Shown here: one piece after another, positions 26,677 to 37,000 of the stretch
Position numbering within the stretch: position 1 is the first letter of the stretch
Layout: every line of letters begins with the position of its first letter
From: Flectobacillus longus
GTDB taxonomy: Bacteria > Bacteroidota > Bacteroidia > Cytophagales > Spirosomataceae
NCBI RefSeq assembly: GCF_030056705.1
Contig: NZ_JASHIC010000020.1
Span: 114,939-178,938 of the forward strand
Length of the DNA stretch: 64,000 nucleotides
Reading direction: 5' to 3'
The notes under the pieces: generated by a model
What the model was told of the DNA's origin: nothing
Databases searched by the model: none
Seen by the model: only the letters and a program-made list of their open reading frames with translations
Made by a program: the position numbers and the translations under genes

Positions 26677-28763
26677 GAATTTACATACATGACAAGTGCA
26701 TGGAACAATTGTTCGATTTGCCAAAAAATATTCAAAAAAAGGTATTGGAATTTCAGAAAAAATTTAGAGAAAACTCTAAAGCTGAAGCCATACATCTCGA
26801 ACCCATCAATACCTTTAAAGACCCGTATTTACGTACAGCACGAATTGATGGTAAGTATAGAGCTATTGTAAAAGTACCACAAACGGGAGAGGATTACTTT
26901 TTGCTCTGGGTAGATAACCATGACGAGGCCATGAACTGGGCTAAGAACAAAGTGTTTTATTGGAATGAAAATACACAAACGGCCCAACTGTTTACAGTAT
27001 TAACAGAAGATGTTGTGGAACAACCCAGCAGTGCTACGACAGAACATACTTCATTGTTTGCAGCTTATTCAGAGCAACAACTCATAGACTTAGGCGTGCC
27101 TGAATTATTACTTACCTTGGTACATAAAATTTTGGATTTAAACCAATTAGAAGCGTTAGAGCAAAATCTTCCAGTGGACGTGTATGAACGCCTATTTTAC
27201 TTAATCGATGGTGTTCCTTACATGCAGTTACTGGCAGAAATAGAAGAGGGTAAGATTCAAGCCAATAGCTCGATTGACCCCGTACAAAGTAACAATAACA
27301 AACGAAGCTTTGTAGAAGTAGATGATACTTTAATGAATGAAATTATCAATGGAGAACTCAGCAAGTGGCAAATTTTTCTGCATCCATCTCAACGTAAATT
27401 GGTAGAATCGTCTTTCAAAGGGTCTGTAAAAGTAACAGGAGGAGCCGGTACAGGAAAAACGGTGGTGGCATTACACAGACTGCACTTTTTGGCAAAGCAG
27501 AAGAGTGAAGATGATACAAGACCTATCGCATTTGTTACTTTTACCAATGCTTTGACTGAGAATATCCATCGATTAGCCCAAAAGCTGGGCGTTAATATGG
27601 TAAAAGTTATCATTAAGAATATAGACGCTCTAGCAAAAGAATTGGCATTGAGTTATGGGCTTATTCCTACAGGAATCAGAATTTTGGATACTTATAATTC
27701 TAAAAGTAGCTTAGAATTATGGGATAATGTTTTAGAACAAACTCTATCAGAGTTCGATTCAACTTTTCTTTCAATAGAGTATCAAAGTGTAAAACTTTTT
27801 AACAACTTAAAAACAAAGGAAGAATACCTCAGTACTAGTAGAATTGGAAGAGGTAAACCTATCACTCGTAAACAGCGAATTGATATATGGGCATTGTTTG
27901 ATTTGTATGAACAAAAAAAACATGAAGAGGCATATTTAGATAGATTAGAACTATTTAATATTGTATGTACACACCTGCAAGATAAAAATAAGCCTTTCAA
28001 ATATGTAATAGCTGATGAAATTCAAGATTTTTCAAATGTTGAATTACGATTTTTACGGGGACTTGTAGAAGAAAAGAATGATGATTTGTTTTTGGTAGGT
28101 GACCCATACCAAAAGATATATGCACGTAAAATTAATTTTACTGCAGCTGGGATTTCGGTTAGGGGCAACAGAAGTAAACAATTGAGGATTAACTATCGTA
28201 CTTCCGAGGAAATTAAGCGATTAGCTGTGAGTGCGATACAGGGGATGTCTTATGATGATTTTGATGGAGAGGCTGAAAAACTCAAAGGCTATCACTCTCT
28301 TTTTCACGGGGAAAAACCCGTTTATCAATCTTTCAAAACAAAAGAAGAAGAAATTACCTATTTGATAGAATGTATAAAAGCATTGAGAGCAAGTGGGTAT
28401 CATTATAGCGATGTGGCCATAGGAACAAGAACCAAGGATGCGATGAGAGAGATAAAGACTTATTTACACAAACAAAAAATTCCTTATCAAGAAAATAATA
28501 GGAATGACGCTAGTCAAAATGATAGTGTAGTGCTCTCAACATTTCATAACTTAAAGGGCTTAGAATTTAAAGCCGTCATTTTGGCTGATGTAAATAACAG
28601 AACCGCTCCGCTCTATTTTCAAAAAATTGAAGAAATGTCTTTATTAGAAAAAGAAGCATATCTGCACAGCGAAAAATCGCTTTTGTATGTTGCAATGACA
28701 AGAGCGATTAGTATTTTGAAGATTATGGGAACAGGTATAAAATCTGACTTAATAAGTATTTAA
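26673..28763 (+). CDS. UvrD/Rep-type helicase with RelE/ParE-like N-terminus
   Basis: A 696-residue protein starting 4 bp before the previous stop (ATGA overlap). Residues 1-95 (MRIYIHDKCMEQLFDLPKNI... LRTARIDGKYRAIVKV) have the RelE/ParE-fold pattern of strands ending in an Arg-rich sheet. The remainder is a superfamily 1 helicase: Walker A GGAGTGKTVV (about 255-264), Walker B YVIADEIQDF (about 443-452), NYRTSEEI (about 506), FHNLKGLEFKAVILAD (about 622-637) and YVAMTRA (about 670). The toxin-like part may serve in protein or nucleic-acid recognition instead of as a toxin, since no antitoxin gene is adjacent. It completes the four-gene operon. Confidence 0.85.
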   Translation: MRIYIHDKCMEQLFDLPKNIQKKVLEFQKKFRENSKAEAIHLEPINTFKDPYLRTARIDGKYRAIVKVPQTGEDYFLLWVDNHDEAMNWAKNKVFYWNENTQTAQLFTVLTEDVVEQPSSATTEHTSLFAAYSEQQLIDLGVPELLLTLVHKILDLNQLEALEQNLPVDVYERLFYLIDGVPYMQLLAEIEEGKIQANSSIDPVQSNNNKRSFVEVDDTLMNEIINGELSKWQIFLHPSQRKLVESSFKGSVKVTGGAGTGKTVVALHRLHFLAKQKSEDDTRPIAFVTFTNALTENIHRLAQKLGVNMVKVIIKNIDALAKELALSYGLIPTGIRILDTYNSKSSLELWDNVLEQTLSEFDSTFLSIEYQSVKLFNNLKTKEEYLSTSRIGRGKPITRKQRIDIWALFDLYEQKKHEEAYLDRLELFNIVCTHLQDKNKPFKYVIADEIQDFSNVELRFLRGLVEEKNDDLFLVGDPYQKIYARKINFTAAGISVRGNRSKQLRINYRTSEEIKRLAVSAIQGMSYDDFDGEAEKLKGYHSLFHGEKPVYQSFKTKEEEITYLIECIKALRASGYHYSDVAIGTRTKDAMREIKTYLHKQKIPYQENNRNDASQNDSVVLSTFHNLKGLEFKAVILADVNNRTAPLYFQKIEEMSLLEKEAYLHSEKSLLYVAMTRAISILKIMGTGIKSDLISI

Positions 28764-28808
28764 CGTCGATAAATACAGGTCACTGTAATAAAAAGTGTGA
28801 TACTTGAA

Positions 28809-28889
28809 ATATTTCCTAAAATAGCAAGGGTTAATGGTTTGATAATTTCATGTTCACAACAAAGCCACTTTGCTATTTTAGGGAAATAT
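28809..28889. repeat. Long inverted repeat after the defence operon
   Basis: Arms 28809-28827 and 28870-28889 pair over about 19 bp with one base missing in the left arm; 42 bases separate them. It lies 46 bp after the operon stop and may be a terminator or the trace of a former insertion. The 318 bp between 28763 and 29082 hold nothing else I recognise. Confidence 0.5.
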
Positions 28890-29083
28890 AAAACTTAATT
28901 AACAACTTTTTCAACATTGAAGAGTATTAATCCAACGCAAAATACCCATGGCGATTCAATCAAACTCACAGTAAGAATGTGTTAAATCTTTGTGTTGATG
29001 TTTCTTGGGCGAAAAGTACTCCTACAAACTGATTATAAACTGAACTAAGAAAAAGATGCTGACACTCAGACCTATTGGTTTAA

Positions 29084-29236
29084 TTACCATTGATAATATT
29101 CCCCCTGTTTATAGACAGGTCTGCCATCATAAAGGTATCCATATTCATTAGTTTTGTTAGTATCCATTTTATAGGCATAAATATCATTGCCAGCGTAAAC
29201 AGAAAGTACCATGTTGTTGGTTTCCCATTTTTAGGC
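29084..29236 (-). pseudogene. Fragment duplicating the end of the 31222 gene
   Basis: The last 43 codons read VYAGNDIYAYKMDTNKT then NEYGYLYDGRPVYKQGEYYQW and stop, nearly identical to the C-terminus of the gene at 31222-31758. An in-frame stop lies just upstream, so only the C-terminal portion survives. Together with the intact copy it flanks the OmpA-type gene and marks a duplication or recombination event. Confidence 0.8.
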
Positions 29237-29298
29237 AAGCTTACACATATTTTAAAAAGGAACATCTGATCCACATCTAACATTAAAATTACAAAGAA

Positions 29299-30744
29299 TT
29301 AAAAGTTTATTATTTGTAGTTCAACTCTTCGGTTAGTTATTCGATTTTTTTCTGAATTATTCGGAACTTTGGGTCTGGATGAACCATAACCGATGGTAGT
29401 AATACGTCTATCTGCATCAGTAATTTGTTTCATTAAATATTGTTTGCATACCTCAGCACGTTGATTGGAAAGCTTTCTATTTTCGTATTCGTCTCCTTCA
29501 TTAGATGTGTGCCCTGATAATTCAATAACAAGCGACGTATTTTGTTGTAGTAATTTCACCACCTGATCGAGTGCCTTTTTCCCATCAGGTAGCAAATCAC
29601 TCAAACCTTGCTCAAATTGAATATTATCTAGTACTACAGTTTCTCCTTTTTTGAGAATTTTACCCTCAAAAGTGATTGAAGGTAAAATAGAAGTATTACT
29701 TTTTGGCTTAGGAGTTAAGAAAAAGTTTTTAGTTAGCTGGTCTTTATCAATAGAAATACTTTCATTTAATGGTTCATAACCCTCAGCATTGATAGCAATA
29801 TGACAAATATCATTCGGTAAGGATTCGTACCTATATTGACCATCTGAAGACGTAGAAATTGATTGCATTGTAGTTTTATCTCCAACAATTTTAATTATAG
29901 TTTTCACAGGAGTTAGAGATTCTTTATCAAATACTTTACCTTGAACAATTGATTTCGTCTCAGCTTGCTTTATCTGAGGTACTGCCAGTTCAACTGCATA
30001 TGCCCAAATATTTGCAAAAAGTATATCATTTGAATTTTGTATTCTACTACCAGAGGAGATACCGCCTAAATCAGTAAGTATATCTATATCCCCAAGAATA
30101 ATATCATTGGTAGGCTTATCAAAAGCAATTGTAACTCTGTTTTCATTATCAGTTGAAAGCGGTATAAAATTTTCTCCTGCAATTGAACCTTGATAACCAC
30201 CACCTTGATCAAAAAATGTCACTTTCCCAAATGGTCCATTGAATATCCTTGAAGTTCGTCCCTGAAATGTCGGCTTATTTGGGTTTGCATTTCCATTGAT
30301 ATTATAGTAACCCCATACACCAACTTCGCTCTGCGAAACAATAACTAAGTTGGTGTTTTTTTCAATTGACCAGTTTCTGATAGTATTTAATTCAGGTACT
30401 GCTAAAGCGGAACCTTGAAGGGTTGAACCATCCCAATAACCAAAACCACCAACTAGGATGGCTCCACAGTTTGCTTTACGTATGGTATTTGGTGTGATTG
30501 GGTTATCATTTAGTGGTACAGTAACGATAGAAGTTTTAACCACTCCTTCAGGTCCAAAATTTGATGGATCCGTTAATTTTACAGTAGAATGATTTATCAT
30601 ATGTAATCCATCAAATGTATATCCATCGTCACTACCACTGTTACTTTGCGACCGATAATTGGGGATATAGCACACTCTTAAAATTTGAGAGAATGTAACA
30701 CTGGAGTATAAGAGTAAAACAATTATTGTTACGTAAGTTTTCAT
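29299..30744 (-). CDS. OmpA-family exported protein with carboxypeptidase-like domain
   Basis: A 481-residue protein. A signal peptide (MKTYVTIIVLLLYSSVTFSQ) is followed by about 230 residues of unknown beta-rich domain (GSDDGYTFDGLHMINHSTVK...). A regulatory-like CarboxypepD domain (VQGKVFDKESLTPVKTIIKI, about 267-335) and a C-terminal OmpA peptidoglycan-binding domain (about 370-481: IELSGHTSNEGDEYENRKLS, RRITTIGYGSSRPK, NRITNRRVELQI) follow. It would anchor noncovalently to peptidoglycan in the periplasm or outer membrane. It lies between the defence operon and the virus-like module, flanked by the duplicated gene end; its tie to either is unknown. Confidence 0.82.
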   Translation of the reverse strand: MKTYVTIIVLLLYSSVTFSQILRVCYIPNYRSQSNSGSDDGYTFDGLHMINHSTVKLTDPSNFGPEGVVKTSIVTVPLNDNPITPNTIRKANCGAILVGGFGYWDGSTLQGSALAVPELNTIRNWSIEKNTNLVIVSQSEVGVWGYYNINGNANPNKPTFQGRTSRIFNGPFGKVTFFDQGGGYQGSIAGENFIPLSTDNENRVTIAFDKPTNDIILGDIDILTDLGGISSGSRIQNSNDILFANIWAYAVELAVPQIKQAETKSIVQGKVFDKESLTPVKTIIKIVGDKTTMQSISTSSDGQYRYESLPNDICHIAINAEGYEPLNESISIDKDQLTKNFFLTPKPKSNTSILPSITFEGKILKKGETVVLDNIQFEQGLSDLLPDGKKALDQVVKLLQQNTSLVIELSGHTSNEGDEYENRKLSNQRAEVCKQYLMKQITDADRRITTIGYGSSRPKVPNNSEKNRITNRRVELQIINF

Positions 30745-31221
30745 TTGTTTATTTATTTTAGATTTCTTTTAAAGAACAGGTTTGAATGCTAACTAAATTA
30801 TTGTGGCAGGAGATAAGCTACAACGTAACTTTCTGATGATATAGCTTTTATAGTTTATTATCAGGTTTTATAAACCATAGTACATGCAGAGAATTCAATT
30901 GATTTGCATAGTGAAAATTATAATTTCGCAAATTGGAGGTATAAAAATATTACTTTCAATCCATGCTAATTTTTAAAGTTAAATGTTTTTCTCTTTATTA
31001 AGCTTAAACTTAGTCAAATACAATAGTATTTTATTATTCGGTATTAAAAAGACTGTAAATTAGCATTTAAGTGAACATTTTTCTTTCAAAGACAGTAGTC
31101 CAGAGGAACCTCTAAAATCGTTGAGGTTTAATGCCATTACATTCCCCTATTATTTCAAGTTTCTGTGTCGCTGGTCTCATAACTACATAAGATCATCTTA
31201 GTTATCTAATTAACCGTTCTA
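30745..31221. other. AT-rich spacer, no gene seen
   Basis: 477 bp of very AT-rich sequence between the OmpA-type gene and the 31222 gene. All frames are short and broken. It presumably holds the promoter of the minus-strand OmpA-type gene; I see no clear repeat or RNA gene. Confidence 0.5.
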
Positions 31222-31758
31222 TTACCATTGATAATATTCCCCCTGTTTATAGACAGGTCTACCATCATACAGGTATCCATACTCACTGGTTTTGCTGATA
31301 TCCATTTTATAGGCATAAATGTCATTGCCAGCATAAATAGCAAGTATTGTATTCGTATCTACTCCATATTCATTATAGTTGTATGTATATGAAGCTGTAA
31401 ATGGCTCTGTATCATATACCCATTCGCCATAAATTTTGTACTTGTAGACCATTGTACCATCTTCTAAAAAACCTATTGCCATAGAATGATATTTTTGTGC
31501 TGTTTTTCCGTCCTTTTTTTCATACACAGTTTTACCATCCCAGTTATCCATGATGGTTGCTAAATCTACTCCATACTCATTGACACTGGAATCAAGGTTT
31601 CTAATTTTGTTGTTAAGTTTAGTATTTGATGACTTCTTTTCTACTGTATTAGATGAATCGGCGGGAGAAAATAAATTCCACCATCCTTTGGACTTTCCAA
31701 TGAAGTAGGTGATTACTGCTAGTACAATTGTTGCGATAATGAAGAGTGTCTTTTTCAT
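31222..31758 (-). CDS. Membrane-anchored repeat protein, last gene of the module
   Basis: The start chosen is the Met at 31758, giving 178 residues: an N-terminal anchor (KKTLFIIATIVLAVITYFIG), a polar Ser/Asn/Lys linker, then two related units beginning NEYGVDLATIMDNWDGKTVY and NEYGVDTNTILAIYAGNDIY. Its upstream region resembles that of the gene at 44443 (shared TTTTTGGTAGCAA and GACAGCTCTAC elements and an ATGAAAAA start), which suggests common regulation and membership of the module. A truncated second copy of its 3' end is at 29084. Function unknown. Confidence 0.6.
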   Translation of the reverse strand: MKKTLFIIATIVLAVITYFIGKSKGWWNLFSPADSSNTVEKKSSNTKLNNKIRNLDSSVNEYGVDLATIMDNWDGKTVYEKKDGKTAQKYHSMAIGFLEDGTMVYKYKIYGEWVYDTEPFTASYTYNYNEYGVDTNTILAIYAGNDIYAYKMDISKTSEYGYLYDGRPVYKQGEYYQW

Positions 31759-31766
31759 TTTAGTGG

Positions 31767-31902
31767 TTTTGGTAGCAATGGTTAGATTAATAATTCTTGA
31801 TATCGTCCTGCTCAGGCAAAGCTTGAGAAATTTTTGGTAGCAACAACAACTATAACAGTTGTCTGCAGTAGAGCTGTCCAATACCTTTTTGCTACCAAAA
31901 AA
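31767..31902. repeat. TTTTTGGTAGCAA cluster A (three copies)
   Basis: Copies at 31767-31778 (+), 31831-31843 (+) and 31886-31902 (inverted). The third is preceded by TAGAGCTGTC, as in cluster C. The cluster lies directly upstream of the minus-strand gene starting at 31758, so a promoter or operator role is likely. Confidence 0.65.
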
Positions 31903-32163
31903 TAAAAATTTAATACTATTGTGACGATGTTTGCTTTAATTCGTTTTAAATAAAATAGGTGTAGAACTATTAATTAGAAAGTCCTTCGGTTTTACTGGAG
32001 GGTTTTTCTTATTTGTAATACTTTGTACTTTAATCGACCCTTATATGGTACATGAACTTTGCATTATATGAGTCTTATTTAGTCCTTATAAAATCGAAAT
32101 AAAACTTGTACCAATTACCAAAGTTTTATTTTACTTGCTTTGTTGATTTTGTGAACGAATCAA

Positions 32164-32284
32164 ACTGGTAGCAAAACACAAATTCCCTGGTTAAATATTG
32201 TCCGTAAGAAGTTGGTTTTTGCTACCAATTCGTTCCTGGCATTCACTGTTAATTCATGCCCGGGTTTCCTTTTTTGGTAGCAAG
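32164..32284. repeat. TTTTTGGTAGCAA cluster B (three copies)
   Basis: Copies at 32164-32175 (+), 32215-32230 (inverted) and 32271-32284 (+). The last follows CCCGGGTTTCC, as one copy in cluster C follows CCCGGGTTTTC when read on the same strand. It fills the gap after the stop of the gene at 32286, and with cluster A makes up most of the 527-bp non-coding stretch 31759-32285. Confidence 0.65.
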
Positions 32285-32285
32285 A

Positions 32286-32987
32286 TTAATTATCCCACCA
32301 GTGTTTAAATCTATCAATCAATGATACGTTTTTCTTTGTGCCTGAAATGGCTTGAGGAACTCCTGAAAGACTTTGCTTCTTAGGTTTTGGTTTAGACTTT
32401 TTGAAATCCAATCCTATACGTAAGGCAATAGCTTTGAAATCCGATGTATCTCCTTTGATTAGATTCTTATAGAATTTTCTTTTGCCCTTTAAGATTTGAA
32501 TTTGCTCTTCCAAGGTTAACTCTTTTTGGTTTTTGGTTAATACCCCTGATAATCCTGTTTGGCTCACTTTCAGAAACTTTCTTAATTCTGCTGCTATCTT
32601 TTCTTTGAATTGAGCATTTGCAATCACGGTTGCTTTTAACTCTTCTACTTCCTTTTCGAGATTGTCTCTTTCCAAGGTTTGTTTCTCGACCTTTTGTTGT
32701 GCTCTTTTGTCAACCGAGTTGGTGACTTTTTTCTTACTTGGAGCTTTTGTAGTTGTCGATTTTGGCTTTTCCTGTTTTTGAAAGATACCTACTGCTTCTG
32801 CGGTTTGGATTAGTGCGTCTAAGGTTTCTTCTGCTTCGGTTGAAATTGAGAACAAAGTATCAAAATCTGAAAATCCCTCAGTATCCTCTTTTAGTAGTTG
32901 ATAGTTCTCCTGTGAAACTTTATCTAGTTGAGCTAACTGAGAAGCTGTGATACTTTTTACTAATTCGATGTTTTTTGAAGTATTCAT
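32286..32987 (-). CDS. Charged coiled-coil protein, unknown
   Basis: A 233-residue, very Lys/Glu-rich protein with a central coiled coil (about 95-140, QKVEKQTLERDNLEKEVEEL) and a low-complexity linker KPKSTTTKAPSKKKVTNS. The C-terminus ends in an aromatic motif RFKHWWDN. No enzyme motif or membrane helix. It follows the tagged protein gene at 33014 by 26 bp and lacks the shared tag. A scaffold-like or DNA-associated role would fit the composition, without direct evidence. Confidence 0.55.
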   Translation of the reverse strand: MNTSKNIELVKSITASQLAQLDKVSQENYQLLKEDTEGFSDFDTLFSISTEAEETLDALIQTAEAVGIFQKQEKPKSTTTKAPSKKKVTNSVDKRAQQKVEKQTLERDNLEKEVEELKATVIANAQFKEKIAAELRKFLKVSQTGLSGVLTKNQKELTLEEQIQILKGKRKFYKNLIKGDTSDFKAIALRIGLDFKKSKPKPKKQSLSGVPQAISGTKKNVSLIDRFKHWWDN

Positions 32988-33013
32988 GTTATGTATTTTG
33001 AGAGTGAATGTTA

Positions 33014-34066
33014 TTATTTAAGTTTTTGTAATTCCATTTGCTGGAGTTGTAATCTTAATCGATAGGTGTATTTCTTCGAGATAATCTTAGGGTCTTTTTC
33101 GTCTATTTTCTCCAGTTTATCCAATTCAGCTTTTTGAGAAAAAATAATGGTAGCATTTCCATAATCTTTGAGATTGACATCAATTCTCACACTTTTTTGA
33201 CTTTTCACCTTGAGGTAGATATATTTTACCTGCTGTGATTTAAGCAACTTTAAAATTGGTAGAATAGTCGCATTGATTAAAGTGACGCTATTTGTTTCAG
33301 ATGGTGAGACAAAATGTCCACTGGTCTGTATTCCCTCTGCCCATTTCAGATTGGTACTGGAGTTGACTCGAACGCTAAACCTAGTTCCAGAAATAGTGAC
33401 TCTTGGGTGTTCAACTTCTTCAGCTACATCGATTCTGTTGAACTTTTCGACGATACTGAGCAACTCAGCTACATTGATTCCAAAGGTGTGTTTTTCAATG
33501 TCTGGTACACCTCTTAAGTAGTTGGGTGGCCACTTCACATCGAACTTTAGACCATGCTCTGTATAATGCCCTCTTTGTGAACCCTTGGTATGAATCCAAA
33601 TCATGGAAAAGTGATTGGCACTGAATACCCCGTCATCTGAAAAGCATATTCCATAGTCTTGTGATATGGAACTCTTGTCGAGAAACTTTGCCATGAATTT
33701 CATGAACTTTGGATTAGATGGACTAATCAATTCATTGGGTTCTGGCTTAAGAGCTTCTTCTCCTTCGATTCTATAAATCAAGTTTGAGAGCTGATATGGA
33801 TTGAAGGTAACCGATGAATTGTCACTTAGTGTAACCTTCAGTTTAAGAATACTATTTTCAAAAACAGCCTCAACGGAGTTAACCTCGAAGTTTTTTCTGA
33901 TATAGTCAGCTAGTTCTTGGACACTCAAGAACGGAATTGCATTTCCATCGATTTTATCACCAGAGATTCCTGTACTTTTAAAGTATTTCCAAAGTTCTAC
34001 CAAAAACCTTTCTCTCTGACTGTAGAGAGAAAGGGGAAGTTTTCCAATTGTGCTATCTTTACCCAT
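33014..34066 (-). CDS. Unknown protein with the shared C-terminal tag
   Basis: The start chosen is at 34066, where ATGGGTAA overlaps the upstream stop by 8 bases (350 residues; an earlier Met at 34090 is possible). The middle and C-terminal parts are strand-rich with repeats of the type GICFSDDGVFSANHFSMIWI and IYLKVKSQKSVRIDVNL, faintly like sliding-clamp domains, but this is not a firm match. It ends with KKYTYRLRLQLQ, nearly the same as the ends of the two preceding proteins. The tag is followed by only eight residues. It is translationally coupled to the helicase gene. Confidence 0.65.
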   Translation of the reverse strand: MGKDSTIGKLPLSLYSQRERFLVELWKYFKSTGISGDKIDGNAIPFLSVQELADYIRKNFEVNSVEAVFENSILKLKVTLSDNSSVTFNPYQLSNLIYRIEGEEALKPEPNELISPSNPKFMKFMAKFLDKSSISQDYGICFSDDGVFSANHFSMIWIHTKGSQRGHYTEHGLKFDVKWPPNYLRGVPDIEKHTFGINVAELLSIVEKFNRIDVAEEVEHPRVTISGTRFSVRVNSSTNLKWAEGIQTSGHFVSPSETNSVTLINATILPILKLLKSQQVKYIYLKVKSQKSVRIDVNLKDYGNATIIFSQKAELDKLEKIDEKDPKIISKKYTYRLRLQLQQMELQKLK

Positions 34067-37000
34067 TTTGTAATAGCTTGTTTCTTTCAAGAATTTGTAA
34101 CTGCAACCTTAAACGATATTTATACTTGAGTGTGAGAACTCGTTTAGCATCATCATTCTTGGGCTGCTCCTGTACTAGAGTTGGACTGTTAAATACGGGT
34201 AACTCCTGAAGCTCATCACTAAACTGGTTTTCAAGGTTTACTTCATCAGCAATAATTTTAAATTGCTCAGGGCTTAGCTCTGCACTTACTTTTAGTTTGC
34301 TGCCTAAAGTATTGAGGACTTTACTGAGGTTACTAACATGGACTAATGCCGTCATGCTAGCAGAAACCTTTTCGAAAGAGTTTCCAACAATAGCAGAAAG
34401 AATATCTTCATCTAAGTACACATTTCCAGCCACCTGTTTACTGGCTGAAACAATCAGTTTAAAGTGATAAGGGTCTTTTCTGAAAATAGACAAAGTATTA
34501 GAACACTGTAACGATTGATTGGTCATAATACTTGAGACAATCTTCAAGCACTTATTGATAGGTACACTTACTTTCTGTGTTGAGGTTCTACTTAACTTTT
34601 GAATGTAGTTCTCTGGAAGAAGGATTCCTTTTCTAACTTTATTTTCAAGAGTGGTAAACTGAACTAATCGCCCTGAAAAATTATCGTTACGGTATGCTTG
34701 AATTAAATTACCAGTAACGATGTATCTAATACTTCTATCCTTTAAGTTATTCGAAATAGCAGTCTCCCATTTAGGCAAAAGCTCTTTAACGAAAGAGTAA
34801 TTTTGAGGCATTTTTTGAGAGGTTCCTTTGATAGAAAAAATCCTTTCCGAATTACTTCCTGAGATGGACGGAAATGAGAGTAATCTTCTCGAGGAAGCTA
34901 TTGCAATACGAAGCCCTATATTGGATGGTGAAAATGGTTTATCTTTTGTTGGATTAATTCTAACTCCTAAACAAGTGGCTAATACTCTCGTTACGCTTCC
35001 ATTTTCGAAATTATTTTCAGGAAATAATAGAGGCATTCCAACTTGGAAGAAGCTTACAATTTCTTTAACGTAAGATAATTCATTTGCCGATTTTCTTTTA
35101 CAATCATTGATGGATGATTCTTCAGCCTCTTCAAGCTCAATCAGCCTGCTTTGAACATAAGAATCTAAAGCAGCAGGTATTCCTTTTTCTGCTTTTTCTT
35201 GGTAAGCTTTCTCAGAAGTAATTCTTTCTCTTTTTAAGGCATAACTTTTCTCTATTTTCTCAATGTCTCTTTTAAGAATTAGAGCAAAGGAGTTTTCAGC
35301 CTGTAGAATAATCTCTTGAGTAATTTGCTCAGGTCTTTTACCATCTAATGATGCTTTTAACTCGTCGTGTAACTCAGAGACACTCATGGGCTTTCTTAAT
35401 ACATTTACTTCACAACGTTCGATAAATGTATTGTCAGAAAATGGGCTTCTACCTCCTGTACCTACTTGTACGATAGTTCTTTCCAATGTTTTAGCACGCA
35501 GATCCTGTGTTTCAACCTCAAGGTCAAACTTGTCATCTTCGATTAACTGTTTGATATGTTCTTGGTAGCGCTCCAAAATCTCAGTATAAAACTTTTCCTG
35601 TTCAAGTACTGGTAATACAGCAACTCGACCAGAAACTTTACTGGCTGCTCCAATTTGGATCGGGTCTTTATCTTCTTCGAACAAATTAAGAGGGTCATCA
35701 AGTTGTAAGCAAAGGTCTGTATTCTCTTGCATGTATTTAAACACAATCTCATCACCATACTTGTTCAAAAAATCTTCTGATTTCATCAAAGATTCAGAGT
35801 TCTTTTGGTTAGCTGTTGTGTTAGCATCTAATGATTTTAGCTTCTTTTGAAGCATCATCATAAGTCTTTTTTCAGCAGGAATCGAGGAAATAAGATAATC
35901 GTAAATAGGCTTCTTAATCTGCCCCGTTCTGTTTATTCGCCCCCTTTTTTGTACTTCAGTATTAATATCCAATTCAGCTTGTAGAACAATCATAACCCTT
36001 TGTTTGACCTTTTCCGCAGGTACTTTAGCCGTGATGATGGCATGAGCTGAAGCGCCAGTAGAACCACTTTGGTTAATCATCAAGACATCTATTTCATTGT
36101 CATTGAATCTTCTAAAGGCATCATTTACATTTTCCGCTTTTCTTCGAGAGACCACTCCGACAAAATTTTGAGTAGTTTTTTCAGACAATCTTTCACCAAG
36201 ACCATTGAGTGATACGTTGTTAAAATTGATAGAAAGATTTACTTCCAATTTACGTCCTGTAACCTCAGCTACCTTATAGCCATAGGCTTCTATTTTTTGC
36301 TTGATGTAGTCAATGGGTGAAATACATAGCGAGCGTGAAGCATTTTGAATTTTATTGAAAATACGGAAATACTCATCACGAGCATCCATGGACATGGCTT
36401 CAATATCGAACGCATTTTTTTGGTGTTTCCCCACCTCATCCTTGATTGAATAGGTTAGTACCGCATTAAGGGACTTTAGGAGAACATTACTAAACGAAGC
36501 TGAAATAGTAGAACCATCTGAGACCATTGTACCTTCTTCATCCTCCATATTTTCTAAGAAAGACCCCATCGTTGAAGAAAAGGCTATAACTGGCTTTTTA
36601 CCCTCTTTCAATCTCAATATAGCACGGTTTGCCACATCATCAGCTTTTAGTGCAAAAAGCATTTGGTTGACCAACATAAACACCTTTGAAAAGGCAGGAG
36701 AAGCATCAACACCAGCACGTTTAGTACCATTTTCAATAATTGCTTGGGCTTGACTATCACGAACCTGTTTGTCGAGTTGTTGAACTTCAGGAATAATATA
36801 CTCCTTTTGAAAATCAATGATGTCTCTAACAATTTCAGTAAACTCATCTGCTATTTTTCTATCTCTTAAAGCGTTTTTCTCAAGATTGATATAGTTTACT
36901 TCAATGCCTTCATACAATCGCTCACGACGAATGAGTTGTCCCTGACTAGCCAATTGAGATGCTACAACTTCTTGCAGTGCCACACCACCCTGTTTGAAGG

